DNA of 64,000 nt from Limosilactobacillus caviae (lineage in GTDB: Bacteria > Bacillota > Bacilli > Lactobacillales > Lactobacillaceae): positions 124,001 through 188,000 of the forward strand of contig NZ_BMDS01000005.1 of NCBI RefSeq assembly GCF_014635905.1, read 5' to 3'. How positions within the stretch are numbered: position 1 is the stretch's first letter; each line of letters opens with the position of its first letter. Below the pieces are notes generated by a model. The model searched no databases, had not been told where the DNA came from, and worked only from the letters and a program-made list of their open reading frames with translations. Position numbers and translations under genes: made by a program. Of this stretch, positions 16,489-26,381 are shown piece by piece.

Positions 16489-18168
16489 TTGTTACAAGAA
16501 TTGACAATTGACAATTTAGCGATTATTAAACATCTTACACTAACTTTTGCTAACCAAATGACAGTTTTAACTGGAGAAACAGGTGCTGGTAAATCAATAA
16601 TTATTGATGCGGTTGGATTATTAGCCGGTGGACGTGGCTCGCAGGAGTTCATTCGACGAGGTGAAGAAAAATTAAGTTTGCAGGGTCAGTTTGCAATCCC
16701 AGACGATCCAGAATTTGATCACCTGCTTGATTCTTTAGGAATTGATCACGAAGATGGAATCTTAATCGTATCACGGGAGATCCATCGAAATGGGCGTAAT
16801 ACAATTCGCGTTAACGGTCAATTGATTAACACAACTACTCTTCGCCAAATAGGTGCAGGTCTAGTCGATATTCAAGGGCAGAATGAGCACCAACAATTAA
16901 TGCAGCCTGAAACGCACTTGGGGATGTTAGATCAATTTGCCGCTAAAGAGGTTCACCCCCTTTTAGAACAATATCAGGAAGAATATAAAGCATATTCAAA
17001 ATTAAAGGCCGCAGTAAATAAAAAGCAAGCTAATGAACAACAGTGGGCCCAGCGATTAGATATGCTTCGTTACCAGGTAAATGAGATTTCAGAAGCTAAT
17101 TTAAAAGAAAACGAAGAAGATGAATTGATTAGCGAACGTGATCGATTGGAGCATTTTCAACAAATTAATAATGCCCTTCAATTAGCGGTAACGACCTTTA
17201 ATGAAAGTGATCAAGCGCCGGTTCTTGACCAAGTGGCAACGGTCATGGATGCAATTAGTGCAATCGCGGAGTTTGATGATGCTTATGATAATCTTAGCAA
17301 GTCGTTAAATGATGCATATTACGCTTTACAGGATGTTGCTAATGAAGCTAGTCAACAGCTAGATATGCTTGAATTTGATGATGAACGGCTAGCACAAATT
17401 GAGCAGCGTCTTACGACAATTGGTGATTTAGAACATAAATACGGGGATACATTGGCGGATGTCTTAAAGTACTATGCCAAAATAAAAAAAGAACTTGATT
17501 CAATGGAGGCTGCTGCTGATTCAAGCAATGACTTAGAACAACGATTAACTGAAGTAGAGAATAAGCTTCGTGAAACCGGTCGTAAGCTAAGTCAAGTACG
17601 ACAAAAAGCAGCTCATGAACTAGGTAAAAAAGTTCACCAGCAGCTCAAAGAACTTTATATGGAAAAAGCAGAATTTGAAGTCCATTTTGACAATCCTAGT
17701 CATGAGCAATTTACGCCTACTGGAATTGACCAGGTTGAATTCTATATTCGAACTAATCCTGGTGAATCGATGGGGCCACTGGCTAAAATAGCATCTGGTG
17801 GAGAATTATCGCGGGTAATGCTGGCACTAAAAACAATCTTTGCACAAAAAGAAGGTGTCACTAGCATTATTTTTGATGAAGTTGATACTGGGGTTAGTGG
17901 ACGAGTAGCGCAAGCAATTGCCGATAAAATTAGGTTGATTGCGCAACATTCTCAAGTTTTATGTATTACCCATTTACCACAAGTAGCAGCGGTTGCTCAA
18001 CATCATTTTCTTATTAAAAAGTCAGTTCATGATGAACGAACTACAACTCGGGTAACACCATTAAAAGAAGATGAAAGAGTGGAAGAACTTGCACGGATGT
18101 TGTCAGGAGAAAAGATTACCCAGTTAACTAAAGAACATGCTCAGGAACTGCTTAATATGGCAAAATAA
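16489..18168 (+). CDS. recN: DNA repair protein RecN
   Basis: A 559-residue SMC-like ATPase that acts early in double-strand break repair. Walker A GETGAGKS is at residues 29-36; the middle (about 160-370) is coiled coil; the C-terminal half has the ABC signature ASGGELSRVMLA and Walker B IIFDEVDTGVSG. The start is most likely TTG 16489 (reading MLQELTIDNLAIIKHL, the usual RecN start) with GTGAGGTGG as ribosome site; the GTG at 16474 is part of that site. Confidence 0.95.
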   Translation: MLQELTIDNLAIIKHLTLTFANQMTVLTGETGAGKSIIIDAVGLLAGGRGSQEFIRRGEEKLSLQGQFAIPDDPEFDHLLDSLGIDHEDGILIVSREIHRNGRNTIRVNGQLINTTTLRQIGAGLVDIQGQNEHQQLMQPETHLGMLDQFAAKEVHPLLEQYQEEYKAYSKLKAAVNKKQANEQQWAQRLDMLRYQVNEISEANLKENEEDELISERDRLEHFQQINNALQLAVTTFNESDQAPVLDQVATVMDAISAIAEFDDAYDNLSKSLNDAYYALQDVANEASQQLDMLEFDDERLAQIEQRLTTIGDLEHKYGDTLADVLKYYAKIKKELDSMEAAADSSNDLEQRLTEVENKLRETGRKLSQVRQKAAHELGKKVHQQLKELYMEKAEFEVHFDNPSHEQFTPTGIDQVEFYIRTNPGESMGPLAKIASGGELSRVMLALKTIFAQKEGVTSIIFDEVDTGVSGRVAQAIADKIRLIAQHSQVLCITHLPQVAAVAQHHFLIKKSVHDERTTTRVTPLKEDERVEELARMLSGEKITQLTKEHAQELLNMAK

Positions 18169-18214
18169 AAAATCAATGTATTCTACTATAGACGGTGGAA
18201 TACATTGATTTTTT
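18167..18214. terminator. Bidirectional terminator between recN and the YolD-like gene
   Basis: A perfect 17-bp stem (AAAAAATCAATGTATTC at 18167-18183, complement at 18198-18214) has A runs on one side and T runs on the other, so it can stop transcription from both convergent genes. Confidence 0.85.
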
Positions 18215-18233
18215 AAATAACTATGTATAAGTC

Positions 18234-18563
18234 CTATAAGTTCGCAATATAACGAATTTGGTCAAAATTAACAATGTAGCTTACATTTCGATTAGTGATA
18301 AGATAGCGATCTGTATCAGCTAATTGAGCAATGTTACCAGTAACGTTAACCGGGTAACCATCATTATTAATGGGCATTAGTTGAAACGTTGCCTTAATTT
18401 TGTCTTTAATTGCTCGCTTTAAGAATAATTGTCGCTGCTGAGCAGGTTGCGGAGTTAATAATCCCGCTTGATCATCATTGGGTGATTCTTCAAATAAGTG
18501 ACGAAGTTTATTACTAATAATTTGTGGCGTAAATTTAAAAAGAGATTTTTGTTCAATTTGCAT
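18234..18563 (-). CDS. YolD-like protein, probable SOS gene
   Basis: The 109-residue product starts at ATG 18563 (MQIEQKSLFKF), 5 nt after GGAGGCG; a longer upstream frame would run through the promoter. The C-terminal half (about 65-109) ends in alternating strands, VTGNIAQLADTDRYLIT and VNFDQIRYI, resembling the YolD family, small proteins usually found with Y-family DNA polymerases. The likeness is weak. Two LexA-like boxes in the promoter fit such a role. It is the only core gene on the minus strand between tRNA-Arg and the prophage, and has no polymerase gene beside it. Confidence 0.72.
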   Translation of the reverse strand: MQIEQKSLFKFTPQIISNKLRHLFEESPNDDQAGLLTPQPAQQRQLFLKRAIKDKIKATFQLMPINNDGYPVNVTGNIAQLADTDRYLITNRNVSYIVNFDQIRYIANL

Positions 18564-18574
18564 AATCGCGCCTC

Positions 18575-18588
18575 CGAACATTCGTTTG
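18575..18588. promoter_or_regulatory. LexA (DinR)-like box 1
   Basis: CGAACATTCGTTTG matches the Gram-positive LexA consensus CGAACRNRYGTTYG at 13 of 14 positions. It lies between the -10 region and ribosome site of the YolD-like gene, where bound LexA would block transcription. Confidence 0.65.
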
Positions 18589-18599
18589 ATTATGGTATA

Positions 18600-18613
18600 C
18601 GAACATACATTCA
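18600..18613. promoter_or_regulatory. LexA (DinR)-like box 2
   Basis: CGAACATACATTCA matches the consensus at 12 of 14 positions. It begins exactly 25 bp from box 1 and covers the spacer and -35 side of the same minus-strand promoter (likely -10 CATAAT at 18589-18594). Confidence 0.55.
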
Positions 18614-18721
18614 GAATTGCAAGTAAAAAGCTCAATAATTTTTTGCTGTACATTTGCTTGATTTCAGTTCTAATCTAGTGCATTATAGTATTAATACGAT
18701 TAAACAAATAGGAGCGTTATA

Positions 18722-19342
18722 ATGGCAAATCGTGGAATGTTAATTGTGCTTTCTGGCCCTTCAGGGGTTGGTAAAGGGACTGTTCGGAAAGCTATTTTTG
18801 ATTCAAATGATAATGATTTTCAATATTCTATTTCAATGACAACTAGAAAGCCGCGACCAGGTGAGGTTAATGGAGTAGACTATTTCTTTGTTAGCAAAGA
18901 AGAATTTGAACATCATATTCAAACCGGCGGAATGCTTGAATATGCTAAGTATGTTGACAACTATTACGGTACACCATTAAAATATGTTAATGAAACCTTA
19001 GATTCTGGGAAAGATGTATTCCTCGAGATTGAAGTCAACGGAGCAATGCAAGTTCGATCCAAATGTCCAGATGGCGTATTTATTTTCTTAACACCACCTG
19101 ATTTAGATGAATTAAAGCAACGGTTGATTCATCGTGGAACTGACAGTATGGAAGTTATTAATAAGCGTATTCATAAAGCTTTTAGCGAGATTCAAATGAT
19201 GCAAAACTATGATTATGCGGTTGTTAATGATGAAGTTCCAAAGGCGGTTGAGAAGATTAAAGACATTATCCGCACCGAACGGCTTCGTGTAACACGTGTT
19301 ATGCCACGATATCTTGAAATGTTAGGAGATTCCGAAAAATGA
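18722..19342 (+). CDS. gmk: Guanylate kinase
   Basis: The 206-residue enzyme phosphorylates GMP to GDP with ATP. The P-loop GPSGVGKGT is at residues 12-20; the GMP-binding region [19 protein letters not shown] and the [13 protein letters not shown] lid follow. Length matches the family. ATG 18722 is preceded by GGAGCG. The last 4 bases overlap rpoZ (ATGA), a Firmicute arrangement that couples the two. Confidence 0.97.
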   Translation: MANRGMLIVLSGPSGVGKGTVRKAIFDSNDNDFQYSISMTTRKPRPGEVNGVDYFFVSKEEFEHHIQTGGMLEYAKYVDNYYGTPLKYVNETLDSGKDVFLEIEVNGAMQVRSKCPDGVFIFLTPPDLDELKQRLIHRGTDSMEVINKRIHKAFSEIQMMQNYDYAVVNDEVPKAVEKIKDIIRTERLRVTRVMPRYLEMLGDSEK

Positions 19343-19557
19343 TTCTATTTCCATCAGTTGATGAATTATTAAAACATATTGATTCACGTTATTCGTTAGT
19401 AATGCTTGCTAGTAAGCGTGCTAACGAACTAGATGCAGGTGCTGCACCGTTACTTGAACATTATGATTCAAGTAAGTCAGTAGGAAAAGCTCTTGAAGAA
19501 ATTCTTGCTGGAAAAGTAACGATTGATCCTGATCACACTGAAGACTTACAAGATTAA
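19339..19557 (+). CDS. rpoZ: RNA polymerase omega subunit
   Basis: The 72-residue product is a short omega subunit: [30 protein letters not shown] is the conserved core that binds the beta' C-terminus and helps polymerase assembly, followed by [15 protein letters not shown]. It overlaps gmk by 4 nt and ends before a terminator. Confidence 0.96.
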   Translation: MILFPSVDELLKHIDSRYSLVMLASKRANELDAGAAPLLEHYDSSKSVGKALEEILAGKVTIDPDHTEDLQD

Positions 19558-19573
19558 TCAAACCACACAAAGA

Positions 19574-19616
19574 TGACAAAAGGGACTAGAGCAAAACTGC
19601 GCTGGTTCCTTTTTTG
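19574..19616 (+). terminator. Rho-independent terminator after rpoZ
   Basis: AAAGGGACTAGAGC and GCGCTGGTTCCTTTTTT form an imperfect stem with a T tail. Confidence 0.65.
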
Positions 19617-19646
19617 CTCATAAAAGTCCAGATAATAACGATAAAA

Positions 19647-19655
19647 TGCTATAAT
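19647..19655 (+). promoter_or_regulatory. Extended -10 promoter of the coaBC operon
   Basis: TGCTATAAT is a perfect extended -10 element 35 nt before coaBC. It would drive the long run from coaBC to rpe. Confidence 0.65.
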
Positions 19656-19689
19656 CAACTAAGGAAAATAATGAAGCTGAGGTGGAGAA

Positions 19690-20895
19690 ATGACACGGAT
19701 TGCAGTATATCTTACAGGCAGTATTGCTGCATATAAAGGGGTAGAAGTAGTACGCGGACTTCAAAAGATGGGACATGAAGTTCGTGTGGGGATGACAGAT
19801 GCTGCTACTAAACTTGTTACACCTGCCACGCTTTTTGCCTTAACTAAGGAAAAGGTTCTTACTGATCTTTGGGATGAGCATTCGACCCCAATTCCGCATA
19901 TCGAACTGGCGGATTGGTCTGAACTGGCAGTCGTTGTTCCAGCATCAGCCGATATTATCGCTAAAATGGCACTCGGCCTTGCTGATGATGCGGTTTCAAC
20001 AACTTTGCTTGCAACGGCAGGACCCAAGATAATTGTTCCTGCGATGAATAACCATATGTGGCAAGCCCCGGCGACACAGCGTAATATTTCGCAGTTACAA
20101 CAGGATGGGGTAAATGTCATGCCACCAGCTAGTGGACGGTTAGCTGAAGGATATACAGGTCGGGGAAGATTACCAGAACCAGTAGCAATTTGCCAATATA
20201 TAAAAGATTTTTTAGCAACTAAAAAGGTCTTGCAAGGTAAAAAGCTGATTGTGACTGCTGGCGGTACTCGGGAGAATATTGATCCGGTTCGTTTTATCGG
20301 TAATCGTTCTTCTGGTAAGATGGGAATTGCAATTGCTGAGGCTGCCGCTCAAGCAGGTGCAGCGGTCAAATTAATTATTGGTCAAGTTTCAGTTGATCTT
20401 CCCCAGTCACCAGCTATTGAAGTTGTCAAAATTACTACGACAGAAGATCTTTTTAAGGCTTTGCAAGGGTACTTTCCAGAAAATGATATATTGATTATGG
20501 CGGCGGCAGTGGCTGATTATCGTCCAGTCGATTTTACTGACCATAAAATTAAAAAGAAAGTAGATAATCCTAACATTACGTTAGAATTGACTGAAACGGT
20601 AGACGTGCTAAAGGAAATAGCAAAAACAAAAAAGAAAAATCAGCTTGTAATAGGATTTGCGGCTGAAACTAACGATTTGTTAACAAATGCTAATCGTAAA
20701 CTTGCTAGTAAAAATGCAGATATGATTATTGCTAATAGTGTTGCTGGTAGTGATGGGGCGTTTGGCAATGATGAAAACCAGGTAACGGTTCTGCAGAAAA
20801 GCCAGCCGCCAATTAAGATGGCACGTCAATCCAAGAGCAAAGTTGCAACTAAAATTATTGAATTAATTAGTTCAAAGTTAAAGCAAGGTGATTAA
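19690..20895 (+). CDS. coaBC: Bifunctional CoaBC (phosphopantothenoylcysteine decarboxylase/synthetase)
   Basis: The 401-residue protein carries the FMN-dependent CoaC decarboxylase domain (1-185: YLTGSIAAYKGVEV, the PAMNNHMW active-site loop) fused to the CoaB synthetase domain (about 190-400: VTAGGTRENIDPVRFIGN, VAAVADYRP-like region, KIKK). It converts phosphopantothenate and cysteine to phosphopantetheine in coenzyme A synthesis. GAGGTGG precedes ATG 19690, and priA starts one base after its stop. Confidence 0.96.
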   Translation: MTRIAVYLTGSIAAYKGVEVVRGLQKMGHEVRVGMTDAATKLVTPATLFALTKEKVLTDLWDEHSTPIPHIELADWSELAVVVPASADIIAKMALGLADDAVSTTLLATAGPKIIVPAMNNHMWQAPATQRNISQLQQDGVNVMPPASGRLAEGYTGRGRLPEPVAICQYIKDFLATKKVLQGKKLIVTAGGTRENIDPVRFIGNRSSGKMGIAIAEAAAQAGAAVKLIIGQVSVDLPQSPAIEVVKITTTEDLFKALQGYFPENDILIMAAAVADYRPVDFTDHKIKKKVDNPNITLELTETVDVLKEIAKTKKKNQLVIGFAAETNDLLTNANRKLASKNADMIIANSVAGSDGAFGNDENQVTVLQKSQPPIKMARQSKSKVATKIIELISSKLKQGD

Positions 20896-23325
20896 ATGCC
20901 AGAATTGGCCCAAGTAGTTGTTGATGTCCCAACTATGCAAACGAATCAGCCATATACATATCAAATTCCGCCAACACTCGAAAAGCAAATTCAAGTTGGT
21001 GTAAGGGTGATTGTCCCGTTTGGCAATGGAAGACGAACAGTTCAAGGCTTCGTTGTGGGAATTAATCAGGAAACAAAATATGAGGGAAAACTTAAACCGA
21101 TTCAAGCAATAATGGATTTACAACCAGTAATTAGTTCTGAATTAATGGAACTTAGCAAGTGGTTAGCGGACAGCACATATTCTTTTTGGATTTCTTGTCT
21201 ATACACTATGTTGCCTAACTTATTAAAAGCTAAGACGACAAGAATTATTCGGATCATTGATGAAGTGGATGAGCATGTAGCATTTGATATTTTCCATGGT
21301 AAAGATGAGTTAGAGATGACTGATGTTCAAGATAACCCGACAATTTTAAGCGAATTATTAAAACTCCAAAAAGCAGGGAAAATAGCAATTGAATATCAAG
21401 TAGAAGACCGTGCTCACGCTAAAACGGTTACTGGAATCCACCCCCAACTTAATTTTGAGCAATTAGAAGATGAGCGGATTTCACTCCATTCAAACGCCCA
21501 TGCTCAAAATCGCCTTATCTCATATTTACAATCATTAAATGGACAGACTGTTAAGTTCAAAGAAGCACAACGGATAACAGGGTTAAAGCCAGCCACCTTT
21601 AATCAGGGACAGAAAAAGGGATGGTTAGAAAAAGTACCGATTGAAGTCTACCGGCAACCTTTGGACATGCAGGGAACACCGGATGACCAACATTTAGCAG
21701 CCCCGCTTACCCTTAACGCAGATCAAGAAGCAGCGGTTAATAAAATTAATCATGCAATTGACGATCATGCTTCACAAGTTTTTTTACTTCAAGGAGTAAC
21801 AGGAAGCGGTAAGACAGAAGTATATTTACAATCTATTGCTAATGCTTTGAGACAAGGGAAGACCGCCTTAATGTTAGTTCCTGAGATTTCTTTGACGCCA
21901 CAAATCGTTAACCGTGTTCGTCGTCGATTTGGCTCTAAGGTAGCAGTATTACATAGCAGTCTATCCAATGGTGAACGATACGATGAATGGCGACGGATTG
22001 AACGTGGTGAAGCACAAGTCGTTGTAGGAGCACGTTCCGCAATTTTTGCCCCGTTAAAGAATATTGGGTTAATTGTTTTAGATGAGGAACATGAATCTAG
22101 TTATAAGCAAGATGAGTCTCCCCGTTATCATGCGCGTGAAGTTGCAAAATGGCGGGGAAAATATAACCATGCGCCAGTCGTCTTAGGGTCTGCTACCCCC
22201 AGCCTTGAAAGCCGTGCACGGGCAGTGAAAAATGTCTACCATCTGCTAAGATTACCACATCGCGTAAATCAGCAAATCCTTCCGCCAATTAATATTGTTG
22301 ATATGCGTGATGAGGTAAAGAAGCATGGTGAAAGCAACTTTTCACAAGTATTATTAGGAGAACTGGCGGACCGGCTTCAAAAAGGTGAGCAAAGCATTTT
22401 GATGTTAAATCGGCGTGGCTTTTCATCATTTATGATGTGCCGTGATTGCGGAGCCGTATTAAAATGTCCTAATTGTGATATTTCGCTGACTTTACATATG
22501 GATACGCGAACGATGAAGTGTCATTATTGTGGTCATGAAGAGCCGATTCCTCATGAATGTCCGAACTGTCATAGCCGTCAGATCCGTTATTATGGAACCG
22601 GAACTGAGAAAGTTGAACAAGAATTGCATCAATTATTACCAGGTGCCCGTATTATTAGGATGGATGTTGATACAACACGGCGCAAAGGAATGCATGCAAA
22701 ATTATTGCGTCAGTTTGGTCATCATCAAGCAGACATTTTATTGGGAACCCAAATGATTGCAAAAGGGCTCGATTTTCCTAATGTTACACTAGTAGGAGTT
22801 TTAAATGCCGATACCGGATTAGGATTGCCGGATTTTCGAGCAAGCGAACGGACCTTTGACTTATTGAGTCAGGTTAGTGGGCGTACTGGTCGCGCGAATA
22901 AGCAGGGAAAGGTCATTATTCAGACCTACAATCCGGATCATTATGCTATTCAAGACGCTAAAGAGCATAATTATGAAAAGTTCTTTAAGCAAGAAATGAT
23001 GTTACGACGGCAAGCAGGGTATCCGCCTTATTATTACACGGTACGGTTAATGGCAAGCCATCCAGAAGAAGCAAAGGCTGCAGGTGCGATGGCCAAAATT
23101 TACGAACAGTTAAAAAATGGGCTTTCTTCGTCTACTATTATTCTGGGGCCAACCCCCCGAGCAATTGCACGAATGAAACGGCGATATTATTATCAGATAG
23201 TAATTAAATATAAAAAAGACCCGTACTTACACCAATTATTATTTGATATTCTTCAAAATACTCAGAGTCGCGGGTTTAAAGATGTACAGGTAAGTATAGA
23301 TCAAGATCCACAATATTTTATGTAA
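20896..23325 (+). CDS. priA: Primosomal protein N' (PriA helicase)
   Basis: An 809-residue 3'-5' helicase that restarts stalled or collapsed replication forks. Order of domains: DNA-binding N-terminal domain (1-110), winged helix, helicase core with Walker A GVTGSGKT (300-307) and DEEH box, a two-zinc module with eight cysteines (C515, 518, 524, 527, 542, 545, 555, 558), then GTQMIAKGLDFPNVTLVGV and the C-terminal domain. All catalytic motifs are intact. Confidence 0.97.
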   Translation: MPELAQVVVDVPTMQTNQPYTYQIPPTLEKQIQVGVRVIVPFGNGRRTVQGFVVGINQETKYEGKLKPIQAIMDLQPVISSELMELSKWLADSTYSFWISCLYTMLPNLLKAKTTRIIRIIDEVDEHVAFDIFHGKDELEMTDVQDNPTILSELLKLQKAGKIAIEYQVEDRAHAKTVTGIHPQLNFEQLEDERISLHSNAHAQNRLISYLQSLNGQTVKFKEAQRITGLKPATFNQGQKKGWLEKVPIEVYRQPLDMQGTPDDQHLAAPLTLNADQEAAVNKINHAIDDHASQVFLLQGVTGSGKTEVYLQSIANALRQGKTALMLVPEISLTPQIVNRVRRRFGSKVAVLHSSLSNGERYDEWRRIERGEAQVVVGARSAIFAPLKNIGLIVLDEEHESSYKQDESPRYHAREVAKWRGKYNHAPVVLGSATPSLESRARAVKNVYHLLRLPHRVNQQILPPINIVDMRDEVKKHGESNFSQVLLGELADRLQKGEQSILMLNRRGFSSFMMCRDCGAVLKCPNCDISLTLHMDTRTMKCHYCGHEEPIPHECPNCHSRQIRYYGTGTEKVEQELHQLLPGARIIRMDVDTTRRKGMHAKLLRQFGHHQADILLGTQMIAKGLDFPNVTLVGVLNADTGLGLPDFRASERTFDLLSQVSGRTGRANKQGKVIIQTYNPDHYAIQDAKEHNYEKFFKQEMMLRRQAGYPPYYYTVRLMASHPEEAKAAGAMAKIYEQLKNGLSSSTIILGPTPRAIARMKRRYYYQIVIKYKKDPYLHQLLFDILQNTQSRGFKDVQVSIDQDPQYFM

Positions 23326-23343
23326 AAGAAAGGATGTATTTTA

Positions 23344-24297
23344 ATGGCAACATCAATCGTTTTTATGGGTACACCAGAATTTGCTGTTCCCATTTTACAA
23401 AGTTTAATTGACAATTCAGAGTATGATGTTAAGGCTGTATTAACACAACCGGATCATCATATTGGTCGAAAGAAAACACTCCATAAATCGCCGGTTAAAG
23501 AGTTGGCTGAGCAAAATAATATTGAAGTTTTACAACCTGCTAAATTGAGCAAGAGCCCAGAAATGGAAAAAATTATTGCCATGAAACCAGACTTGATGAT
23601 TACGGCTGCATATGGTCAGTTCTTACCAACAAAGCTATTAGCGGCGGCCCAAATTGCAGCTATTAATGTTCACGGTTCGCTCCTGCCTAAGTATCGTGGT
23701 GGTGCGCCAATTCAATATTCAATTATTAATGGCGATAAAGAAACCGGTGTCTCCATTATGTATATGGTGAAGAAGATGGATGCTGGAGATGTATTAGCTC
23801 AAAAGGCAATCCCGATTGAGGATAATGATGATAGTGGCACGATGTTTAAGAAGCTTAGTCTGCTAGGTCGTGATTTATTATTGGAAACATTGCCAAAACT
23901 AATTAGCGGTGATGTCCACCCGGTTGCGCAAGATCCGGATAAAGTTGTCTTTTCGCCAAATATTACAAGTGAACAAGAACAGATTGATTATCGGTTACCT
24001 GCCCGTTTAATTGATGCGAAGGTCCGCGGGTTACGGCCAGCACCACTTGGCAACATGGTTATTGATGGCTTACGGACAAAAATTTACGATGTTACGCCAT
24101 TAACTGAACAGACAGATCTTGAACCGGGAAAGGCAGTCCGTGTTACTAAACATCAATTGGTGATTGCAGCTGGTGATGGGACAACTTACCAGATTAATAA
24201 ATTGAAACCAGCGGGTAAGAAGGCAATGGATATTACATCATACCTTAATGGACATAAAGATATTACTGAGGGAGGACAAGTTGTAAGTGATGACTAA
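23344..24297 (+). CDS. fmt: Methionyl-tRNA formyltransferase
   Basis: The 317-residue enzyme transfers formyl from 10-formyl-THF to initiator Met-tRNA. The N-terminal hydrolase-type domain contains FMGTPEFAVPIL and the active-site HGSLLPKYRGGAPIQY; the C-terminal OB-like domain (about 205-310) binds tRNA. It follows priA after 18 nt and overlaps rsmB by 11 nt. A def gene is not between priA and fmt here, unlike in Bacillus. Confidence 0.97.
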   Translation: MATSIVFMGTPEFAVPILQSLIDNSEYDVKAVLTQPDHHIGRKKTLHKSPVKELAEQNNIEVLQPAKLSKSPEMEKIIAMKPDLMITAAYGQFLPTKLLAAAQIAAINVHGSLLPKYRGGAPIQYSIINGDKETGVSIMYMVKKMDAGDVLAQKAIPIEDNDDSGTMFKKLSLLGRDLLLETLPKLISGDVHPVAQDPDKVVFSPNITSEQEQIDYRLPARLIDAKVRGLRPAPLGNMVIDGLRTKIYDVTPLTEQTDLEPGKAVRVTKHQLVIAAGDGTTYQINKLKPAGKKAMDITSYLNGHKDITEGGQVVSDD

Positions 24298-25630
24298 ATT
24301 TCAGCCACAAAATGCGCGAGAATTAGCATTAGTAGCTTTGGAAGGAGTAGTCGAAAAGGGTGCTTATTCTAACCTGCAAGTAGATCAGTTACTTAAAAAA
24401 TATCCTTTAGCAGATAAGGACCGCCGATTAGCAACTAATATTATTTATGGAGTATTACAGCATAAACTAACCCTTGAATATTGGCTGCAATCCTTTGTTA
24501 AGGGAAAGCGTCTTGATCCATGGGTTAAAACATTACTTCTCTCTGCTATTTACCAATTTCATTATTTAGAACGAGTACCAGATTGGGCTGTCACTGATGA
24601 AAGCATAAAAATTGCAAAACGCCGAGGCAATCCCGGAATTCGTAAATTTGTTACAGGTGTTTTACATGCCGTTTTAAGAGAAGGATTACCTGATTTAAGG
24701 AAGATTAATAATCCTAATTTGCGGTTGAGTTTGCAAAGCAGTGTTCCGCAGTGGTTAGTAGCTGAGCTTATTACTGAATATGGACAGGAAAAGACGGAAA
24801 AGATTCTCCAATCCATTAATGAACCAGCTCATCAGGTTGTTCGTGTAAATACTGCTAAAACAGACATGGAAACAATAAAAGAAGCATTGGATAAAATGGG
24901 CGTTGAGTATCATGAAAGTCAAGTGGCACAAGATGCCCTAGTAATTACTAAGGGTGAAGTTATTACATCCAGCTTGTTTGAAAGCGGAAAAATCACAATT
25001 CAAGATGAAAGTGCAATGCTCGCTGTTGAAAGTATGCACATTAATCCTAACGATAAGGTGCTTGATGCATGTGCTGCCCCTGGTGGTAAAACTGTCCAAA
25101 TAGCGGAAAAGCTTATTGGAGGTCATGTCGATGCGCTTGATATCCATCAGCATAAGGTTCGGTTGATTGAAAAAAACGCCCAACGCTTGGGAGTAGGCGA
25201 CCGTGTTACTGCTAATGCGCTTGATGCCCGTAAGGTTAACGAATTATTTGCAGATGAGAGTTTTGATAAAATTCTTGTTGACGCTCCTTGTAGCGGAATG
25301 GGATTACTAAGACGTAAACCCGAAATTCGCTATACCAAGACATTAGATGACAGTAAGAAATTGCATCAAATTCAGTTATCAATTTTAGATGCAGTCGCTG
25401 CAAAAGTAAAAAAAGGCGGTATAATCACATATAGCACGTGCACGATTTTACAACAAGAAAACGATCAAACTGTTCAGGCATTTCTTACTAAGCATCCTGA
25501 ATTTGAGTTAGTAAAAACAACAACTGCACGTAAGATTAAAGATAATCGTCACTCATTAACTTTAACTATCTTACCGAGTGACTTTAATTCTGATGGCTTC
25601 TTTATTAGCAGCCTTAAGAAGGGAATATAG
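24287..25630 (+). CDS. rsmB: 16S rRNA (cytosine-967-C5)-methyltransferase RsmB
   Basis: The 447-residue protein has an N-terminal NusB-like RNA-binding domain (1-140) and a C-terminal SAM methyltransferase with DACAAPGGKTVQIAEK, DAPCSGMGLLRRKPE (Cys335) and STCT (Cys385), the two cysteines that drive C5 methylation. Start is GTG 24287 or ATG 24290, both after GGAGGA and inside fmt; choice is uncertain by one codon. Confidence 0.95.
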   Translation: MMTKFQPQNARELALVALEGVVEKGAYSNLQVDQLLKKYPLADKDRRLATNIIYGVLQHKLTLEYWLQSFVKGKRLDPWVKTLLLSAIYQFHYLERVPDWAVTDESIKIAKRRGNPGIRKFVTGVLHAVLREGLPDLRKINNPNLRLSLQSSVPQWLVAELITEYGQEKTEKILQSINEPAHQVVRVNTAKTDMETIKEALDKMGVEYHESQVAQDALVITKGEVITSSLFESGKITIQDESAMLAVESMHINPNDKVLDACAAPGGKTVQIAEKLIGGHVDALDIHQHKVRLIEKNAQRLGVGDRVTANALDARKVNELFADESFDKILVDAPCSGMGLLRRKPEIRYTKTLDDSKKLHQIQLSILDAVAAKVKKGGIITYSTCTILQQENDQTVQAFLTKHPEFELVKTTTARKIKDNRHSLTLTILPSDFNSDGFFISSLKKGI

Positions 25631-25637
25631 TAGATTG

Positions 25638-26378
25638 ATGAAAGTTGCTTATCAAACAGATATTGGTCATCAACGAAAGCAAAATCAAGATCGGGTTGCT
25701 GTTTTCACTAATAAATTTGGCAATCAATTGCTGGTTATTGCTGATGGTATTGGTGGAAACAGAAGTGGCGATATTGCTGCAGAACAGACCGTAACTATTC
25801 TTGGCGATCAATTTAAGAACAGGCCGCCACGGACACCAATGGACGGGATACGTTGGTTTGCTCGAGAAACGCAATCAATTAATGACCAAATCTTATCGCA
25901 ATCAAAACATAACCTTCAGATGCAGGGAATGGGGACGACGATGGTTGCAGCCATTACTTTTAACAATGCAGTTGTCGTTGCTAATATTGGTGACAGTCGT
26001 GGATACATTCTCCACCAGAATCTGTTAACGCAGATCACAGTCGATCATTCTCTTGTTAACGAGTTAGTTAAAACTGGTGATATTTCTGAAGACGAAGCAT
26101 TAAAACTACCGCAAAGCAATATCATTACGCGTGCCATTGGGATTTCTCCTGACGCACAAATAGAAGTGAACCGTTTTGAACTAAACCACGGCGATCAATT
26201 ATTAATGTGCTCTGACGGTCTGTTTAAAACTGTCGCTAAGGATCAAATCATTAAGGTTTTAGAGTTGCCGATACCACTTGAAGAGAAGTGTGCGCAACTA
26301 GTAAAAATGGCAAATGATGCAGGCGGTCCAGATAATATTACCGTTTTAATCGGGATTAATAGTGACCAGGAGGGATAA
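25638..26378 (+). CDS. prpC: PPM-type serine/threonine protein phosphatase PrpC/Stp
   Basis: The 246-residue enzyme opposes the kinase encoded next to it. PP2C motifs are intact: QNQDR, IADGIGGNRSGDIAAE (metal-binding Asp), ANIGDSRGY, CSDGLFK and GGPDNITVLIG. ATG 25638 gives the usual start MKVAYQTDIGHQRKQNQD; an in-frame extension to 25578 lies within rsmB. It is 3 nt from prkC, a universal pairing in Firmicutes controlling cell wall and division proteins. Confidence 0.96.
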   Translation: MKVAYQTDIGHQRKQNQDRVAVFTNKFGNQLLVIADGIGGNRSGDIAAEQTVTILGDQFKNRPPRTPMDGIRWFARETQSINDQILSQSKHNLQMQGMGTTMVAAITFNNAVVVANIGDSRGYILHQNLLTQITVDHSLVNELVKTGDISEDEALKLPQSNIITRAIGISPDAQIEVNRFELNHGDQLLMCSDGLFKTVAKDQIIKVLELPIPLEEKCAQLVKMANDAGGPDNITVLIGINSDQEG

Positions 26379-26381
26379 GCA

